A stretch of DNA of 64,000 nucleotides from an uncultured Pseudomonadales bacterium (GTDB lineage Bacteria; Pseudomonadota; Gammaproteobacteria; Pseudomonadales; Azotimanducaceae): contig OY282519.1 of assembly GCA_958296405.1 (NCBI GenBank), forward strand, positions 3,580,132 to 3,644,131, given 5' to 3'. The position numbers and the translations under genes were made by a program. This document shows positions 16,722 to 25,715 of the stretch, piece after piece. A model generated the notes under the pieces. The model worked only from the letters and a program-made list of their open reading frames with translations, ran no database searches and was not told where the DNA came from. Position 1 is the stretch's first letter. Every line of letters starts with the position of its first letter.

Positions 16722-18293
16722 ATGGCGAGAGCGCAACAGTATGACCTGCTGGTCGTCGGCTTAGGCCCCGTCGGCGCGGTGCTGGCGGCGTTGTGCGCGA
16801 CGCTCGGCCTGCGTGTGCGCGCCGTCGAGAAAGACACCGCCATCTACAAACTGCCGCGCGCCGTGCAGATCGATCACGAAGTGCTGCGCTTGCTGAACTT
16901 CGTCGGCGTGGCGGACACGGTGCTGGCGAACAGCTGCCCTGGGGAGGGCTACGAGTTCGTCAACCGAGACGGCGAAGTGCTGATGTCGCGCTATCCGCCG
17001 CCCGGCGTCGCTCCAACCGGCTACCCGTGGACCAACATGTTCCACCAGCCGAGTTTGGAGGCCGCGTTGCGTGGCCGCCTCAAAGAGCTCAAGCACGTCA
17101 AAGTCGACCTCGGCGCCAAAGTCGTGAGCATCAAGCAAGATGACGACGGCGTTGTGGCAGCGGTGGAGACGCAACGCGGAACAGAGCGAGTGCGCGCCGC
17201 GTACGCCGTCGGCTGCGACGGTGCGCGGAGCTTCGTCCGCCAAGCCTTGGGCATCGACATGGTGGACCTTGGCTTCGACGAACCGTGGGTGGTGGTGGAC
17301 GTCAAACTGCCGCTGGGCATGCGCCGGCTAGCGAAGGTCAGCATCCAGCTATGCGACCCCGCGCAGCCGACCACATCGGTGCCGTCCAGCCCCGGCCGCC
17401 ACCGCTGGGAGTTCATGCTCCGCCCAGATGAAGACCACGCCGAGGCCACCGCCACGGAGACGCTGAAGGCGCGTCTAGCCGCTTGGGTGGACACGGACAG
17501 CATCCAACTGGAGCGCAGCGCCGTTTACGAGTTCCACGGCCTGCTGGCACGCCAGTGGCGAGCAGGCCGTATCGTGCTCATCGGCGACGCCGCGCATCAG
17601 ATGCCGCCGTTCATGGGACAAGGGCTCTGCTCCGGCGTGCGCGACGCCTACAACTTGGCGTGGAAGTTCGCCGCCGTGTTGCGCGGCGACGTGGCGCTTC
17701 CGTTCCTCGACACGGTGCAGGGCGAACGGGCGCCTCATGTCGCCGCCATCACCCGCGGCGCCATCGCCCTCGGCAAGATCGTTTGCGTGGCGGACGAGGC
17801 CGAGGCCGCGGAGCGCGATCGCAAGATGCTGGCGGACCTCGCCGCCGGACGCCCGCCGCCGTTTCCATCCATGCCCTACATCGAAAGCGGCGTGCTGGAC
17901 GACAGGAGCGCCGGCAAGCCGATGCCGGAACCGATGGTCGCCGGCGCAGGAGCACTCCGCGTTGATGACGTCACGGGCTTCAAGCCACTGCTCGTGCTTG
18001 CCAACGGCGACGCCGCGGCGGCGGAGGTGCAAGCCTTTCGGGCACGATTTCCCGGCATAAGCGTGGCCAGCCTCGACAATGCGCAACACGGTCAGATCCG
18101 CGTCCAAGACGAATCCGGCTGGCTGAGGCGGATGCTCGGCGACGCACCGGCGCTGCTCGCAAAGCCAGACCGGGTGGTGTTCGGCACAGCAAGCGTAGAG
18201 CGGCTGGGCGAACAGTGGGATGCCTACCTACGCGGCACATTGTCGTTGCCGGGATCCTTGAACAGCGCCAAGCCGCGCCCAACACCGCGCTGA
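16722..18293 (+). CDS. FAD-dependent aromatic hydroxylase (MhpA/PheA-like)
   Basis: A 523-residue group A flavoprotein monooxygenase. Motifs in order: GLGPVGAVLAALCA (GxGxxG for FAD), GCDGARSFVRQALG (DG motif) and GRIVLIGDAAHQMPPFMGQG (GD motif), then a C-terminal thioredoxin-like domain of the kind found in MhpA and phenol hydroxylases. The family hydroxylates phenolic rings using NAD(P)H and O2; 3-(3-hydroxyphenyl)propionate hydroxylase is the closest functional guess, but the ring-cleavage partner genes are not adjacent. The ATG at 16722 is supported by the immediately following FAD motif. Confidence 0.92.
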   Translation: MARAQQYDLLVVGLGPVGAVLAALCATLGLRVRAVEKDTAIYKLPRAVQIDHEVLRLLNFVGVADTVLANSCPGEGYEFVNRDGEVLMSRYPPPGVAPTGYPWTNMFHQPSLEAALRGRLKELKHVKVDLGAKVVSIKQDDDGVVAAVETQRGTERVRAAYAVGCDGARSFVRQALGIDMVDLGFDEPWVVVDVKLPLGMRRLAKVSIQLCDPAQPTTSVPSSPGRHRWEFMLRPDEDHAEATATETLKARLAAWVDTDSIQLERSAVYEFHGLLARQWRAGRIVLIGDAAHQMPPFMGQGLCSGVRDAYNLAWKFAAVLRGDVALPFLDTVQGERAPHVAAITRGAIALGKIVCVADEAEAAERDRKMLADLAAGRPPPFPSMPYIESGVLDDRSAGKPMPEPMVAGAGALRVDDVTGFKPLLVLANGDAAAAEVQAFRARFPGISVASLDNAQHGQIRVQDESGWLRRMLGDAPALLAKPDRVVFGTASVERLGEQWDAYLRGTLSLPGSLNSAKPRPTPR

Positions 18294-18735
18294 TTGGCGA
18301 GACATAGGGCATCGTCCGTATTGCCCCGTGCTTAGACAATGGTACCCAGCCAGCGCCCAAGCCGCCGCACAGCCAATCACTCTTGCCTAAGCTGACGACG
18401 ATGCGGCTGGCCGTGGCGGTGATCTTCACGGGCCCCATTGGTGAGACAGCGTGCCGATGTTGATGGCAGCAACGCCAGAGACCACAGCGCTGTCGATGAC
18501 GCGCAGCGCGGAACGCCCGAGGCGCGCCGCAAGATCGACGATGCACAGCTATTGCATTGGTACTATGTACCGCGAGCGGCAAGATGATGTTTTCGGTGGT
18601 GCCGAAGGCGACCCGGCTGTTCGATGCGAATGTGTGCCGCGGTGCCGTGGTTGACCGCCGCGCCCACACTGGATGCGCTGTCGCTATGCGAGTTCCGCAA
18701 CAGTGCCCGGTGTTTCCTAAGCGAGGTGGCAATAC
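18294..18735. other. Intergenic region, no intact gene
   Basis: About 440 bases between the monooxygenase and the HAD gene. On the minus strand, scattered pieces in different frames (for example one reading DLAARLGRSALRVIDSAVV near 18480-18550) are mildly reminiscent of the C-terminal segment of GMC-type oxidoreductases. They could be a heavily degraded gene. No frame is open for long enough to call it. Confidence 0.3.
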
Positions 18736-19431
18736 ATGATCGAGGGCATCAAGGCGCTGACGTTCGATGTCGGCGGCAGCATTTTTGATTGGCAAACCGC
18801 CACTCGCAGCGCCGTGCGCGAGCTGGCACAAGCCCGCGGTGTGGTGGTGGACGACGCGGCGTTCGCGTCGACTTGGCGGCGGCGCATGTTCGAGCAGCTT
18901 GCTGAAGTGCGCTCCGGTGCGCAGCCTTGGCAAAACGCGGATCAGATTCACCGGGCTGTGCTCGATGAACTCGCAGAGCAGTTCCCGGCGCTGAGGCTCA
19001 CTGCGGCGGACCGCGACCAGCTGAATCGCGCCTGGCATCGCATGGGCGTGTGGGAGGATGTGCCGGATGCGCTGCTGCGGCTGCGCGAACGTTATGTCGT
19101 GGCAATTCTCACGGTGCTTTCGCTGTCCATAGTCGTAGATAGCTCCAAACATGCCGGCATCGATTGGGATGCGTATCTGTCTTGCGAGTTCTTGGGCGTC
19201 TACAAGCCGGAAGCGGCGGCGTACCAAACCGCCGCTCGGCTGCTCGGCGCCGAGCCGGGAGAGACGATGATGGTGGCCGTGCATCCGCCGGACCTCACAG
19301 CCGCCACCAAGGCGGGGCTGAAGACGGCGTATGTGAAGCCCAAGCTCGAGGAGGCGGGTAGCCGCGGCGCCACCGACGCCTTCGACATCCGCGCCGAGGA
19401 TTACCGAGACTTGGCTCGCAAACTGTGCTGA
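18736..19431 (+). CDS. HAD-superfamily protein, haloacid-dehalogenase-II-like
   Basis: A 231-residue HAD protein. Motif I is LTFDVGGSIFDW near residues 8-19, with nucleophile Asp but GGS in place of the usual GT/YGT. The cap region follows. Motif III Lys is in GVYKPEAAAYQTA, and motif IV is represented by MMVAVHPPDLTAATKAGL, like the VAAHxxDLxAA block of 2-haloacid dehalogenases. The motif II stretch, usually LSNG, reads TVLSLS and lacks the Asn. Because two signature positions deviate, dehalogenase activity should not be assumed; a phosphatase or an impaired enzyme is possible. Confidence 0.82.
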   Translation: MIEGIKALTFDVGGSIFDWQTATRSAVRELAQARGVVVDDAAFASTWRRRMFEQLAEVRSGAQPWQNADQIHRAVLDELAEQFPALRLTAADRDQLNRAWHRMGVWEDVPDALLRLRERYVVAILTVLSLSIVVDSSKHAGIDWDAYLSCEFLGVYKPEAAAYQTAARLLGAEPGETMMVAVHPPDLTAATKAGLKTAYVKPKLEEAGSRGATDAFDIRAEDYRDLARKLC

Positions 19432-19521
19432 AGGGCCCGCTTCGCCTCATGTGGAGCGTTTCGGGTCCGGCAAACCAAAGCAAAGGCACGAAGCGGCCAT
19501 CGCTCTCCTTGTCGCGGGCCG

Positions 19522-19803
19522 TCAGCCGCGCGGCGGACGCTCGGCGAGCCGTGCGAGCAGCGCCTCGCCGGTGTCACATTCGAGCAGCCATTCGCCGGCC
19601 GCGTCCAAGCGCGACAGGTCCGTCTCGTCCGCCAACAGAGTCGTCACGCGGCTCGCCACGCCCGCGCCGAAGCGCCGCTCCGCCATCCGCCCAAGCAGCG
19701 CGACGCGCCCTTCGACAAGCCCCCGCTCGACGCCTTGCTCCACGCCCTGCGCGACCTTCGCTTCTTCCCAACGCGCCAGCGTCGCGTCCAACATCGCCGT
19801 CAT
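19522..19803 (-). CDS. Stand-alone C-terminal Rpn domain (partial tandem copy of copy B)
   Basis: This 93-residue frame repeats the end of the neighbouring Rpn gene: MTAMLDATLARWEEAK, a shortened VEQGVERGL linker and the whole C-terminal domain ending in LLARLAERPPRG. The duplicated DNA extends to about 19925, but upstream of the domain it carries a one-base insertion (GGGCGGCAG in place of GGCGGCAG near 19850), so no nuclease can be made. The internal AGGAGG at 19811-19816 and the ATG at 19801-19803 are intact. It could express only the short product, a candidate antitoxin for the Rpn nuclease; alternatively it is simply a decaying duplication. Confidence 0.6.
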   Translation of the reverse strand: MTAMLDATLARWEEAKVAQGVEQGVERGLVEGRVALLGRMAERRFGAGVASRVTTLLADETDLSRLDAAGEWLLECDTGEALLARLAERPPRG

Positions 19804-19816
19804 CCGCTCTCCTCCT
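19801..19816 (-). promoter_or_regulatory. Ribosome site and start of the stand-alone C-terminal Rpn frame
   Basis: AGGAGG (complement of 19811-19816) lies 7 bases before the ATG at 19801-19803, identical in sequence and spacing to the internal sites at 9058 and 20232. Upstream sequence is frameshifted, so this is the only plausible start for the remnant. Confidence 0.6.
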
Positions 19817-19928
19817 CTCTCCGCGAGCATCCGCTCGAAATCCGAAAGCGGGCGGCAGCACCGCCGCCAAGCCGCGCCGACGCTCCAGCGCCGACTCCAC
19901 CCGCAGGTGCAGCCCGCGGTGCTGGCCG

Positions 19929-20987
19929 TCAGCCGCGCGGCGACCGCCTTGCAAGCTGCGCGAGCAGCGCCTCGCCGGTGTCGCATTCGAGCAGCCATTC
20001 GCCGGCCGCGTCCAAGCGCGACAGGTCCGTCTCGTCCGCCAACAGAGTCGTCACGCGGCCCGCCACGCCCGCGCCGAAGCGCCGCTCCGCCATCCGCCCA
20101 AGCAAGGCGACGCGCCCTTCGACAAGCCCCCGCTCGACGCCTCGCGCCAAGCCTTGCTCGAGGCCCCGCTCCACGCCCTGCGCGACCTTCGCTTCTTCCC
20201 AACGCGCCAGCGTCGCGTCCAACATCGCCGTCATCCGCTCTCCTCCTCTCTCCGCGAGCATCCGCTCGAAATCTGAAAGCGGCGGCAGCGCCGCCGCCAA
20301 GCCGCGCCGGCGTTCCAGCGCCGACTCCACCCGCAGGTGCAGCCCGCGGCGGAACTCCGACGAACCCGCCCCAGCATGCCGCCTGAACGCCTCCAGCAGC
20401 AGCCTCGGCAGCGCCTCCGCCGGCGACGACTCCAACTCCGCCAGCGTCGCCAGGCAGCCGCCAGGAACCAACCGCCGGCCGGCGCCGTCCGCGCCCCGCG
20501 CCAGCGCCTGCAAGTCCACCGTAGCATACATCCGCACCTGCGCCGGCTCAGCGTCGCCCGTCAGCGGGCCGGCGCACTCCGCCGCCGCCCGCCAAGGCCG
20601 CTCGCCGTTGTGGACCACGATCGACAGCATCCCCGGCACCTCCCCCTCCGCCCGCGCCGTGCCGGACTGGCGCAGGCCGGACTCCACCAAGTGCAGGTAG
20701 TCCCGCATCCGCCACGCCATGTCCGCGTCGTGGCCGGACTGGAACTCGAGCAGCGCCAAGATGTAGGAGCGGCGGCCGTTCGCCAGCTTCCCCGAACTGC
20801 GCTCCACGCGGCGCAGCTTGTCCTGCACGCGGGTGCGCGCCAGCGCCGTCAGGTGCTCCTTGTCGAGCGACGCGGCGGCGTGGAAGTCCAGCCCGTCGGC
20901 CAGCCGCGGGGCGACCAAGCGCACGGTCTCCTCGAAGAGGCGCCGGTCTTGGAACAGCACCTTGTACGGCGCGTCGCTGGCCTGCAT
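19929..20987 (-). CDS. Rpn-family PD-(D/E)XK nuclease (copy B)
   Basis: A 352-residue paralogue of copy A with near-identical nuclease half: YKVLFQDRRLFEETVRL, LALLEFQSGHDADMAWRMRDY and SIVVHNGERPW. The main difference is an expanded charged linker (repeats of VERGL/EQGL/ARG), which lengthens the protein by 13 residues. The C-terminal domain is intact. The start at 20987 matches that of copy A. Immediately downstream on its own strand is a partial tandem copy of its 3' end. Expected role: DNA cleavage in recombination or phage defence, as for the Rpn family. Confidence 0.88.
   Translation of the reverse strand: MQASDAPYKVLFQDRRLFEETVRLVAPRLADGLDFHAAASLDKEHLTALARTRVQDKLRRVERSSGKLANGRRSYILALLEFQSGHDADMAWRMRDYLHLVESGLRQSGTARAEGEVPGMLSIVVHNGERPWRAAAECAGPLTGDAEPAQVRMYATVDLQALARGADGAGRRLVPGGCLATLAELESSPAEALPRLLLEAFRRHAGAGSSEFRRGLHLRVESALERRRGLAAALPPLSDFERMLAERGGERMTAMLDATLARWEEAKVAQGVERGLEQGLARGVERGLVEGRVALLGRMAERRFGAGVAGRVTTLLADETDLSRLDAAGEWLLECDTGEALLAQLARRSPRG
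20232..20247 (-). promoter_or_regulatory. Internal ribosome site and start in Rpn copy B
   Basis: AGGAGG (complement of 20242-20247) stands 7 bases before an in-frame ATG (20232-20234). Initiation here would produce a 101-residue C-terminal protein from 19929-20234. Conservation of site and spacing in all three related copies argues for use, although the codons also encode a conserved GGER segment. Confidence 0.6.
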
Positions 20988-21281
20988 CGGTTCCGCCGAA
21001 GTCCGGGCTGTGGAGGCGCAACTGTGCGCCATCGGGCGAGCCAATTCCCGCCCAAACGCCACGCCGGGCGGATGTCCCACGCAAATCAAAGACATCAGCC
21101 ACGCCAAGGCAGCGGACCGACCTCGCTTGGAACGCCACTGTGCGCATCCAGCTATCGCAGGGGCAACGTTTGATCTCGCCGTGCGTCGCCATCGGCCGCG
21201 GCGCCACACGCATGCCGGTCGATGCCGCGAGGGAACAGCGCTCGGAACACGAAGACGGCGAGGCCGAGCCCCAGCACGCGC

Positions 21282-22373
21282 CTACTCAGGCCGGCCCCAG
21301 CCGCCGCGGGGCGGCAAAGCCACGGTCTGCCCGGCGTAGACGAGCCCTTCTGGGCGGTCTTGGGCCAAGAGCAACGGCCCGTCGAGGTCCACGAAGCGCG
21401 CGCCATTTGCCAACAGCAGCGCGGGCGCCATGGCCAGCGAGGTGGCGACCATGCACCCGATCATCACGCCGACGCCGTGGGAACGAGCGCGCGCGGCGAG
21501 GGCGAGCGCACTGGTGAGGCCACCGGCCTTGTCCAGCTTGATGTTGAGCACGGCGTACTTGGCGGCCAACGCTGCCAATCCAGCCGGGCGGCCGGTCGCG
21601 TCCGGCGCGCCGCCGACGGCGTCCGCCGAGCGAGCGGCCAAGCCGAAGTCTCCGTGGCAGCTCTCATCCGCGCCGAGCGGCACGGGCGATTGATAGCCGA
21701 TGAGGGCATCGTCGGCAGCGGCGGGCAGCGGCTGCTCGATGAGCGCCACGCCAAGTTCGGCCGCGGCGGGTGCCACGACGCGCAGGTCTCGCATGGACCA
21801 GCCCTCGTTCGCGTCCACGATGAGCTGCGCTGCCGGCGCCCCGCGTCGCACCGCCCGCAAGCGTGCGATGTCGTCCTGCGCGCCACCACCCAACTTCACC
21901 TTGAGCAAGCGTCGCCCAGCATGGCGCCGAGCTGCCTCGCCCATCGCCGCAGGGCTGTCCAAGCTCAGCGTGTAGGCGGTGACGACCGGCTGCGGCGCCG
22001 GCACGCCAGCAAGCTCCCACACCGGGATGCCAGACTGCTTGGCCTGCAAATCCCACAACGCGCAGTCCACCGCGTTGCGGGCGGCCCCCGCTGGCAACGC
22101 CTGCAACAGGGCGCCACGCAGCCGCGCCGCAGCCGCCACCTCCGCACCCGCAACCAAACCTGCCGCGAAGGCTTCAATTTCCGCGACGACGCCGCCCACG
22201 GTCTCGCCGTAACGCGGATAAGGCACGCCCTCGCCCTGCCCCGCGAACGCGCCGTCGCTCACCGTTGCCACCACCACGTCCGCTTGCGTCTTGGCGCCGC
22301 GGGCGATGCTGAAGGCACCGGCGATCGGCCAACTCTCGGCCTTCGCCGTCAACGTGACCTGCTGCGCCGTCAC
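21282..22373 (-). CDS. Enolase-superfamily dipeptide epimerase (L-Ala-D/L-Glu epimerase-like)
   Basis: A 363-residue muconate-lactonizing-type enolase. Visible features: the KxK catalytic lysine motif (LKVKLGG), the three metal ligands in VDANEGW, IEQPL and GADESCH, and the second base in NIKLDKAGGL. The C-terminal GCMVATSLAMAPALLLA block is typical of the dipeptide epimerase branch. Such enzymes interconvert L-Ala-D-Glu and L-Ala-L-Glu in murein peptide recycling, although many have other dipeptide substrates. GTG at 22373 is chosen because the barrel-capping domain begins there; an ATG at 22421 would add 16 residues. Confidence 0.88.
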   Translation of the reverse strand: MTAQQVTLTAKAESWPIAGAFSIARGAKTQADVVVATVSDGAFAGQGEGVPYPRYGETVGGVVAEIEAFAAGLVAGAEVAAAARLRGALLQALPAGAARNAVDCALWDLQAKQSGIPVWELAGVPAPQPVVTAYTLSLDSPAAMGEAARRHAGRRLLKVKLGGGAQDDIARLRAVRRGAPAAQLIVDANEGWSMRDLRVVAPAAAELGVALIEQPLPAAADDALIGYQSPVPLGADESCHGDFGLAARSADAVGGAPDATGRPAGLAALAAKYAVLNIKLDKAGGLTSALALAARARSHGVGVMIGCMVATSLAMAPALLLANGARFVDLDGPLLLAQDRPEGLVYAGQTVALPPRGGWGRPE

Positions 22374-22579
22374 GGGTTCACCACGTCTGCCTGCACACCC
22401 GGCCGCAACGCCAAGCACCACATGGATGAACTGTACGGCGCAAGACGGCGCGGCAGGGGTTCACCTTCCCTTCAGCGCGTGGTGGAACATGTCTTGACGC
22501 GCCGCGCGACGCCGCCGCGGGCTTCAGGGCTATCATCCGGCCATCCTGGGAAAACGAGGCGGCTACCGCCCCCGCGCCT

Positions 22580-23680
22580 GTGTATCCGCTGCTGCGCCAA
22601 TTGCTCTTCGCGCTGCCTCCAGAGGCCGCGCACCGATTGGCGGTGAGCGCGATGGCCGCGTGGGGAAGCGTGGCGTCGCAACGCCCAGCGCCCGGCCGCG
22701 GCATCAACATCATGGGCATCTCGTTCTCGAACCGCATCGGCCTCGCAGCGGGGCTCGACAAGGACGCGCTGGCGCCGCGCGGCTTCGCGAGCCTCGGCTT
22801 CGGCTTTGTGGAAGTGGGCACCGTGACGCCTCGGCCGCAATTTGGCAACCCGCGCCCGCGCCTGTTCCGCTCCGCCGCCGATGCAGCCCTCATCAACCGC
22901 TTGGGGTTCAACAGCGCCGGCGTCGAAGCCATGCGAACGCGCTTGGCGCGGCTGCGCCGCCGCGGGCCGCTCGCCGCCAAGCTGGGAGTGAACATCGGCA
23001 AGAACCAAGCCACGCCGTTGGCGAGCGCGACGCAGGATTACCTCACATGCCTGCGCGCCGTCCACCCATACGCAGACTATGTGACGCTGAATCTCTCCTC
23101 GCCAAACACCGCCGGGCTGCGCTCGCTGCAATCGACCAAACCCGCCAACGCCCTGCTCGGCGCCGTCGCGCGCGAGCGGGATGCGCTCGATGCCGCAAGC
23201 GGGCGGCGCGTGCCCTTGGTGGCGAAGGTGTCGCCAGACTTGGATGCAAACGGCTTGCAGGAGATCGCCGCGGTGCTGCGGAGCACACGCTTGGATGGCG
23301 TCATCGCCACCAACACCAGCACCCACCGCCCAGCCACCCTCAAACCCAGCTTCTCGGCGCAAACAGGCGGCTTGAGCGGCGCCCCATTGTTCCCGCTGGC
23401 GGTGCAGGCGGTGCGCACACTGCGCGGCGCTTTGGGGGCCGATTTCCCCATCATCGGCGTCGGCGGCATCCACGATGGCAACACGGCGCAGGCCATGTTC
23501 GAGGCCGGAGCAGATCTTCTGCAGGTTTACACCGGCTTGGTGTTCAAGGGGCCAGGGCTCTTGCGCGAGCTGCGCGACATTGCCGCACGGCAGCCACACC
23601 CGCGGCGTGGCGGCCAAGCCGAACTGGGCAGGGCGCCGCAGACCGACGACGCCCAAGGGCAGCTCCCAAGCAGCAGGTAG
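22580..23680 (+). CDS. pyrD: Dihydroorotate dehydrogenase (quinone), class 2
   Basis: A 366-residue FMN enzyme oxidising dihydroorotate to orotate in pyrimidine synthesis and passing electrons to quinones at the inner membrane. The N-terminal amphipathic helix pair of class 2 enzymes is present (MYPLLRQLLFALPPEAAHRL). FMN/substrate motifs follow: GLAAGLDKD, GFVEVGTVTPRPQ, RLGFNSAG, the catalytic Ser in NLSSPNTAGLRSLQ, ATNTS and IGVGGI. GTG at 22580 is the start that gives this helix. The last 25 residues are an unusual Gln/Ala/Arg-rich tail beyond the barrel. Confidence 0.97.
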   Translation: MYPLLRQLLFALPPEAAHRLAVSAMAAWGSVASQRPAPGRGINIMGISFSNRIGLAAGLDKDALAPRGFASLGFGFVEVGTVTPRPQFGNPRPRLFRSAADAALINRLGFNSAGVEAMRTRLARLRRRGPLAAKLGVNIGKNQATPLASATQDYLTCLRAVHPYADYVTLNLSSPNTAGLRSLQSTKPANALLGAVARERDALDAASGRRVPLVAKVSPDLDANGLQEIAAVLRSTRLDGVIATNTSTHRPATLKPSFSAQTGGLSGAPLFPLAVQAVRTLRGALGADFPIIGVGGIHDGNTAQAMFEAGADLLQVYTGLVFKGPGLLRELRDIAARQPHPRRGGQAELGRAPQTDDAQGQLPSSR

Positions 23681-24173
23681 CCATGGCCGCATCGCGCCAA
23701 AGACGACGTGACCTCCTGCGACAACCCCGAAGCGGCCGGCAGGCAAGGCGGTGCGGCCCACGCCGTCGCGCAGTTTCGTGGACGCAACCCCCACGCGACG
23801 CCGGCGGCTAGGCACGGCCCGCCAGACGTGCAGTTGGAACGCCATCGCGCCAGCCCGACGGAATCAACGACAGGGCGGACGGCCAAGCGAGGCTCGCCAG
23901 ATGGGCAGCCAGAACGCCATCGCCAGCCAGACGGCAGCAGCGGCCGCCACGCGCTCAGCACGGCCGGCCAGAGGCGCAGTTGGAACACTCCCACCGCACA
24001 CCCACGCCATGCCGGCGCCCTCATGTGCGCCCACAACCGCAAAGCAACGGGAGCACAGGGCGCAGTCACCACACACAGGGCACACCCGTTCCACACCCGC
24101 CCCCACAACTGGATTGCCGCGTGACAAACCGTTAAGTTTCGCCTTTCGCGTGTTTGACGAGGGGCAGCGGACG
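23681..24173. other. Intergenic region with degenerate short repeats
   Basis: No credible gene in about 490 bases. Blocks near 23815-23850, 23895-23930 and 23960-23990 share a degenerate theme (GCCAGA followed by GCAG and TTGGAACGCC or a variant), suggesting ancient internal duplication. The amt promoter should lie toward the right end, where the sequence becomes less GC-rich (about 24120-24150), but no clear -35/-10 pair could be assigned. Confidence 0.4.
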
Positions 24174-25493
24174 ATGCAGAGCCAGCGCGACGGGGCGGGC
24201 GGCCGGGCAAGCAGGTTGCGCCGCCTGCAGATGGCGGCCGCGGGGTTGGCGCTGGGGGCCGCTCCGGCAGCCCTAGCAGACACCCTCGATGGCGGCGACA
24301 CCGCGTGGGTGTTGAGTTCCACCGCCCTCGTCTTGTTCATGACCATTCCGGGGCTGTCGCTCTTCTACGCGGGCCTCGTGCGCACTCGCAATGTGCTGAG
24401 CGTGCTGATGCAGTGCTTCGCCATCTGCTGCCTCGTCACCATCCTGTGGCTCCTCGTCGGCTACAGCTTGGCATTCGATGCTGGCAACGCCTTCATCGGC
24501 GGCCTGTCGAAGGCGCTGTTCGCTGGCGTCGGCGAAGAGGCGTTGAGCGGCACCATCCCGGAATCCGCCTTCGCCACCTTCCAGTTGACGTTCGCCATCA
24601 TCACCCCTGCCCTGATCGTCGGCGGCTTCGCGGAACGGATGCGGTTTTCTTCCGTGCTCATCTTCACCACGCTGTGGTCGCTCTTGGTCTATGCGCCCAT
24701 CTGCCATTGGGTGTGGGGCGGCGGCTGGCTGCAGGAACTGGGCCTGATGGATTTCGCCGGCGGCACCGTCGTACACATCACCGCCGGCACCGCGGCGGTG
24801 GTGGCCGCCATCACCCTCGGCTCCAGACGCGGCTTCCCGGGAACGATGATGGCGCCCCACAACATGACGCTGACGGTGGCCGGCGCCGGCATGTTGTGGG
24901 TGGGCTGGTTCGGCTTCAACGGCGGCAGCGCGCTGGCCGCCAACGGCGACGCAGCGATGGCCATCACCGTGACGCACATCTCGGCGGCGGCCGGGGCGTT
25001 CGCGTGGATGGTGGCGGAGTGGCTGCGCTTCGGCAAGCCGAGCGCGCTCGGCGCGGTGACGGGCATGGTCGCCGGCCTCGGCACCATCACGCCGGCATCC
25101 GGCTTCGTCGGGCCTGCCGGGGCGCTGGTGATTGGCCTCGCGGCCGGCATCGTCTGCTTCGGCGCCACCAACTTCATGAAGCGCACGCTGCGCATTGATG
25201 ATTCCTTGGACGTGTTCCCGGTGCATGGCATCGGCGGCGTGCTCGGCACCGTGCTCACCGGCATCTTCGCCAGCAAAGCGCTCGGCGTGTTCAGCGGCCA
25301 AGAGGACATCGACATCGGCGCCCAGCTCGGCGTGCAGGCGGTGGGCGCCTTGGCGACGCTCGCCTACACCGCCATCGCCACCTTCGTCATCCTGAAGGTG
25401 GTTGATGCCCTCACCGGCAACCGGGTGACGGAGGAACAAGAGACCGAGGGGTTGGACCTCGTGCTGCACAACGAGCGCGGCTACGACCTGTAG
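24174..25493 (+). CDS. amtB: Ammonium transporter (Amt/MEP family)
   Basis: A 439-residue inner-membrane channel with a cleavable-looking N-terminus (GLALGAAPAALADT) and 11 expected transmembrane helices. Family signatures: DTAWVLSSTALVLFMTIPG, the amt motif DFAGGTVVHITAGTAAVV, and the conduction histidines in MMAPHNMTL and DVFPVHGIGG (twin-His pair). It conducts NH3/NH4+ into the cell. A GlnK/GlnB gene usually accompanies amtB but none is adjacent, so regulation by a PII protein is not shown here. The ATG at 24174 is preferred as it gives the signal sequence directly. Confidence 0.96.
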   Translation: MQSQRDGAGGRASRLRRLQMAAAGLALGAAPAALADTLDGGDTAWVLSSTALVLFMTIPGLSLFYAGLVRTRNVLSVLMQCFAICCLVTILWLLVGYSLAFDAGNAFIGGLSKALFAGVGEEALSGTIPESAFATFQLTFAIITPALIVGGFAERMRFSSVLIFTTLWSLLVYAPICHWVWGGGWLQELGLMDFAGGTVVHITAGTAAVVAAITLGSRRGFPGTMMAPHNMTLTVAGAGMLWVGWFGFNGGSALAANGDAAMAITVTHISAAAGAFAWMVAEWLRFGKPSALGAVTGMVAGLGTITPASGFVGPAGALVIGLAAGIVCFGATNFMKRTLRIDDSLDVFPVHGIGGVLGTVLTGIFASKALGVFSGQEDIDIGAQLGVQAVGALATLAYTAIATFVILKVVDALTGNRVTEEQETEGLDLVLHNERGYDL

Positions 25494-25715
25494 CGGCGGC
25501 TGCGCGGCCACCGGCTCGGCCGCACCCGCGCAGCCACGCGCACCGGCGCGGCCGCTGCCTTGGTCGGCGCGGCGGGTCGGCTCACCCGATGGGGCGCTCC
25601 CGCAGCCACCCGCACCAGCACCGGCCGCCACCTCGATCGCCGCGGGTCGCCAAGGCGGCGACGTTGCTTGGCATAATGCAAGCCTTGGCAGACGCTGCAG
25701 CGGGGGACGGCGGGC

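Larger units (their letters stand above)
19929..21118. repeat. Dispersed repeat unit carrying Rpn gene, copy B
   Basis: Second copy of the segment at 8791-9945, including about 95 bases of upstream sequence that match almost base for base. The direct partial duplication at 19522-19925 is a further event involving only the 3' third of the unit. Confidence 0.8.

Noticed and set aside
18294-18735. GMC oxidoreductase pseudogene
   Set aside because: Only weak, scattered similarity over several frames; not enough to annotate as a gene remnant with a name.
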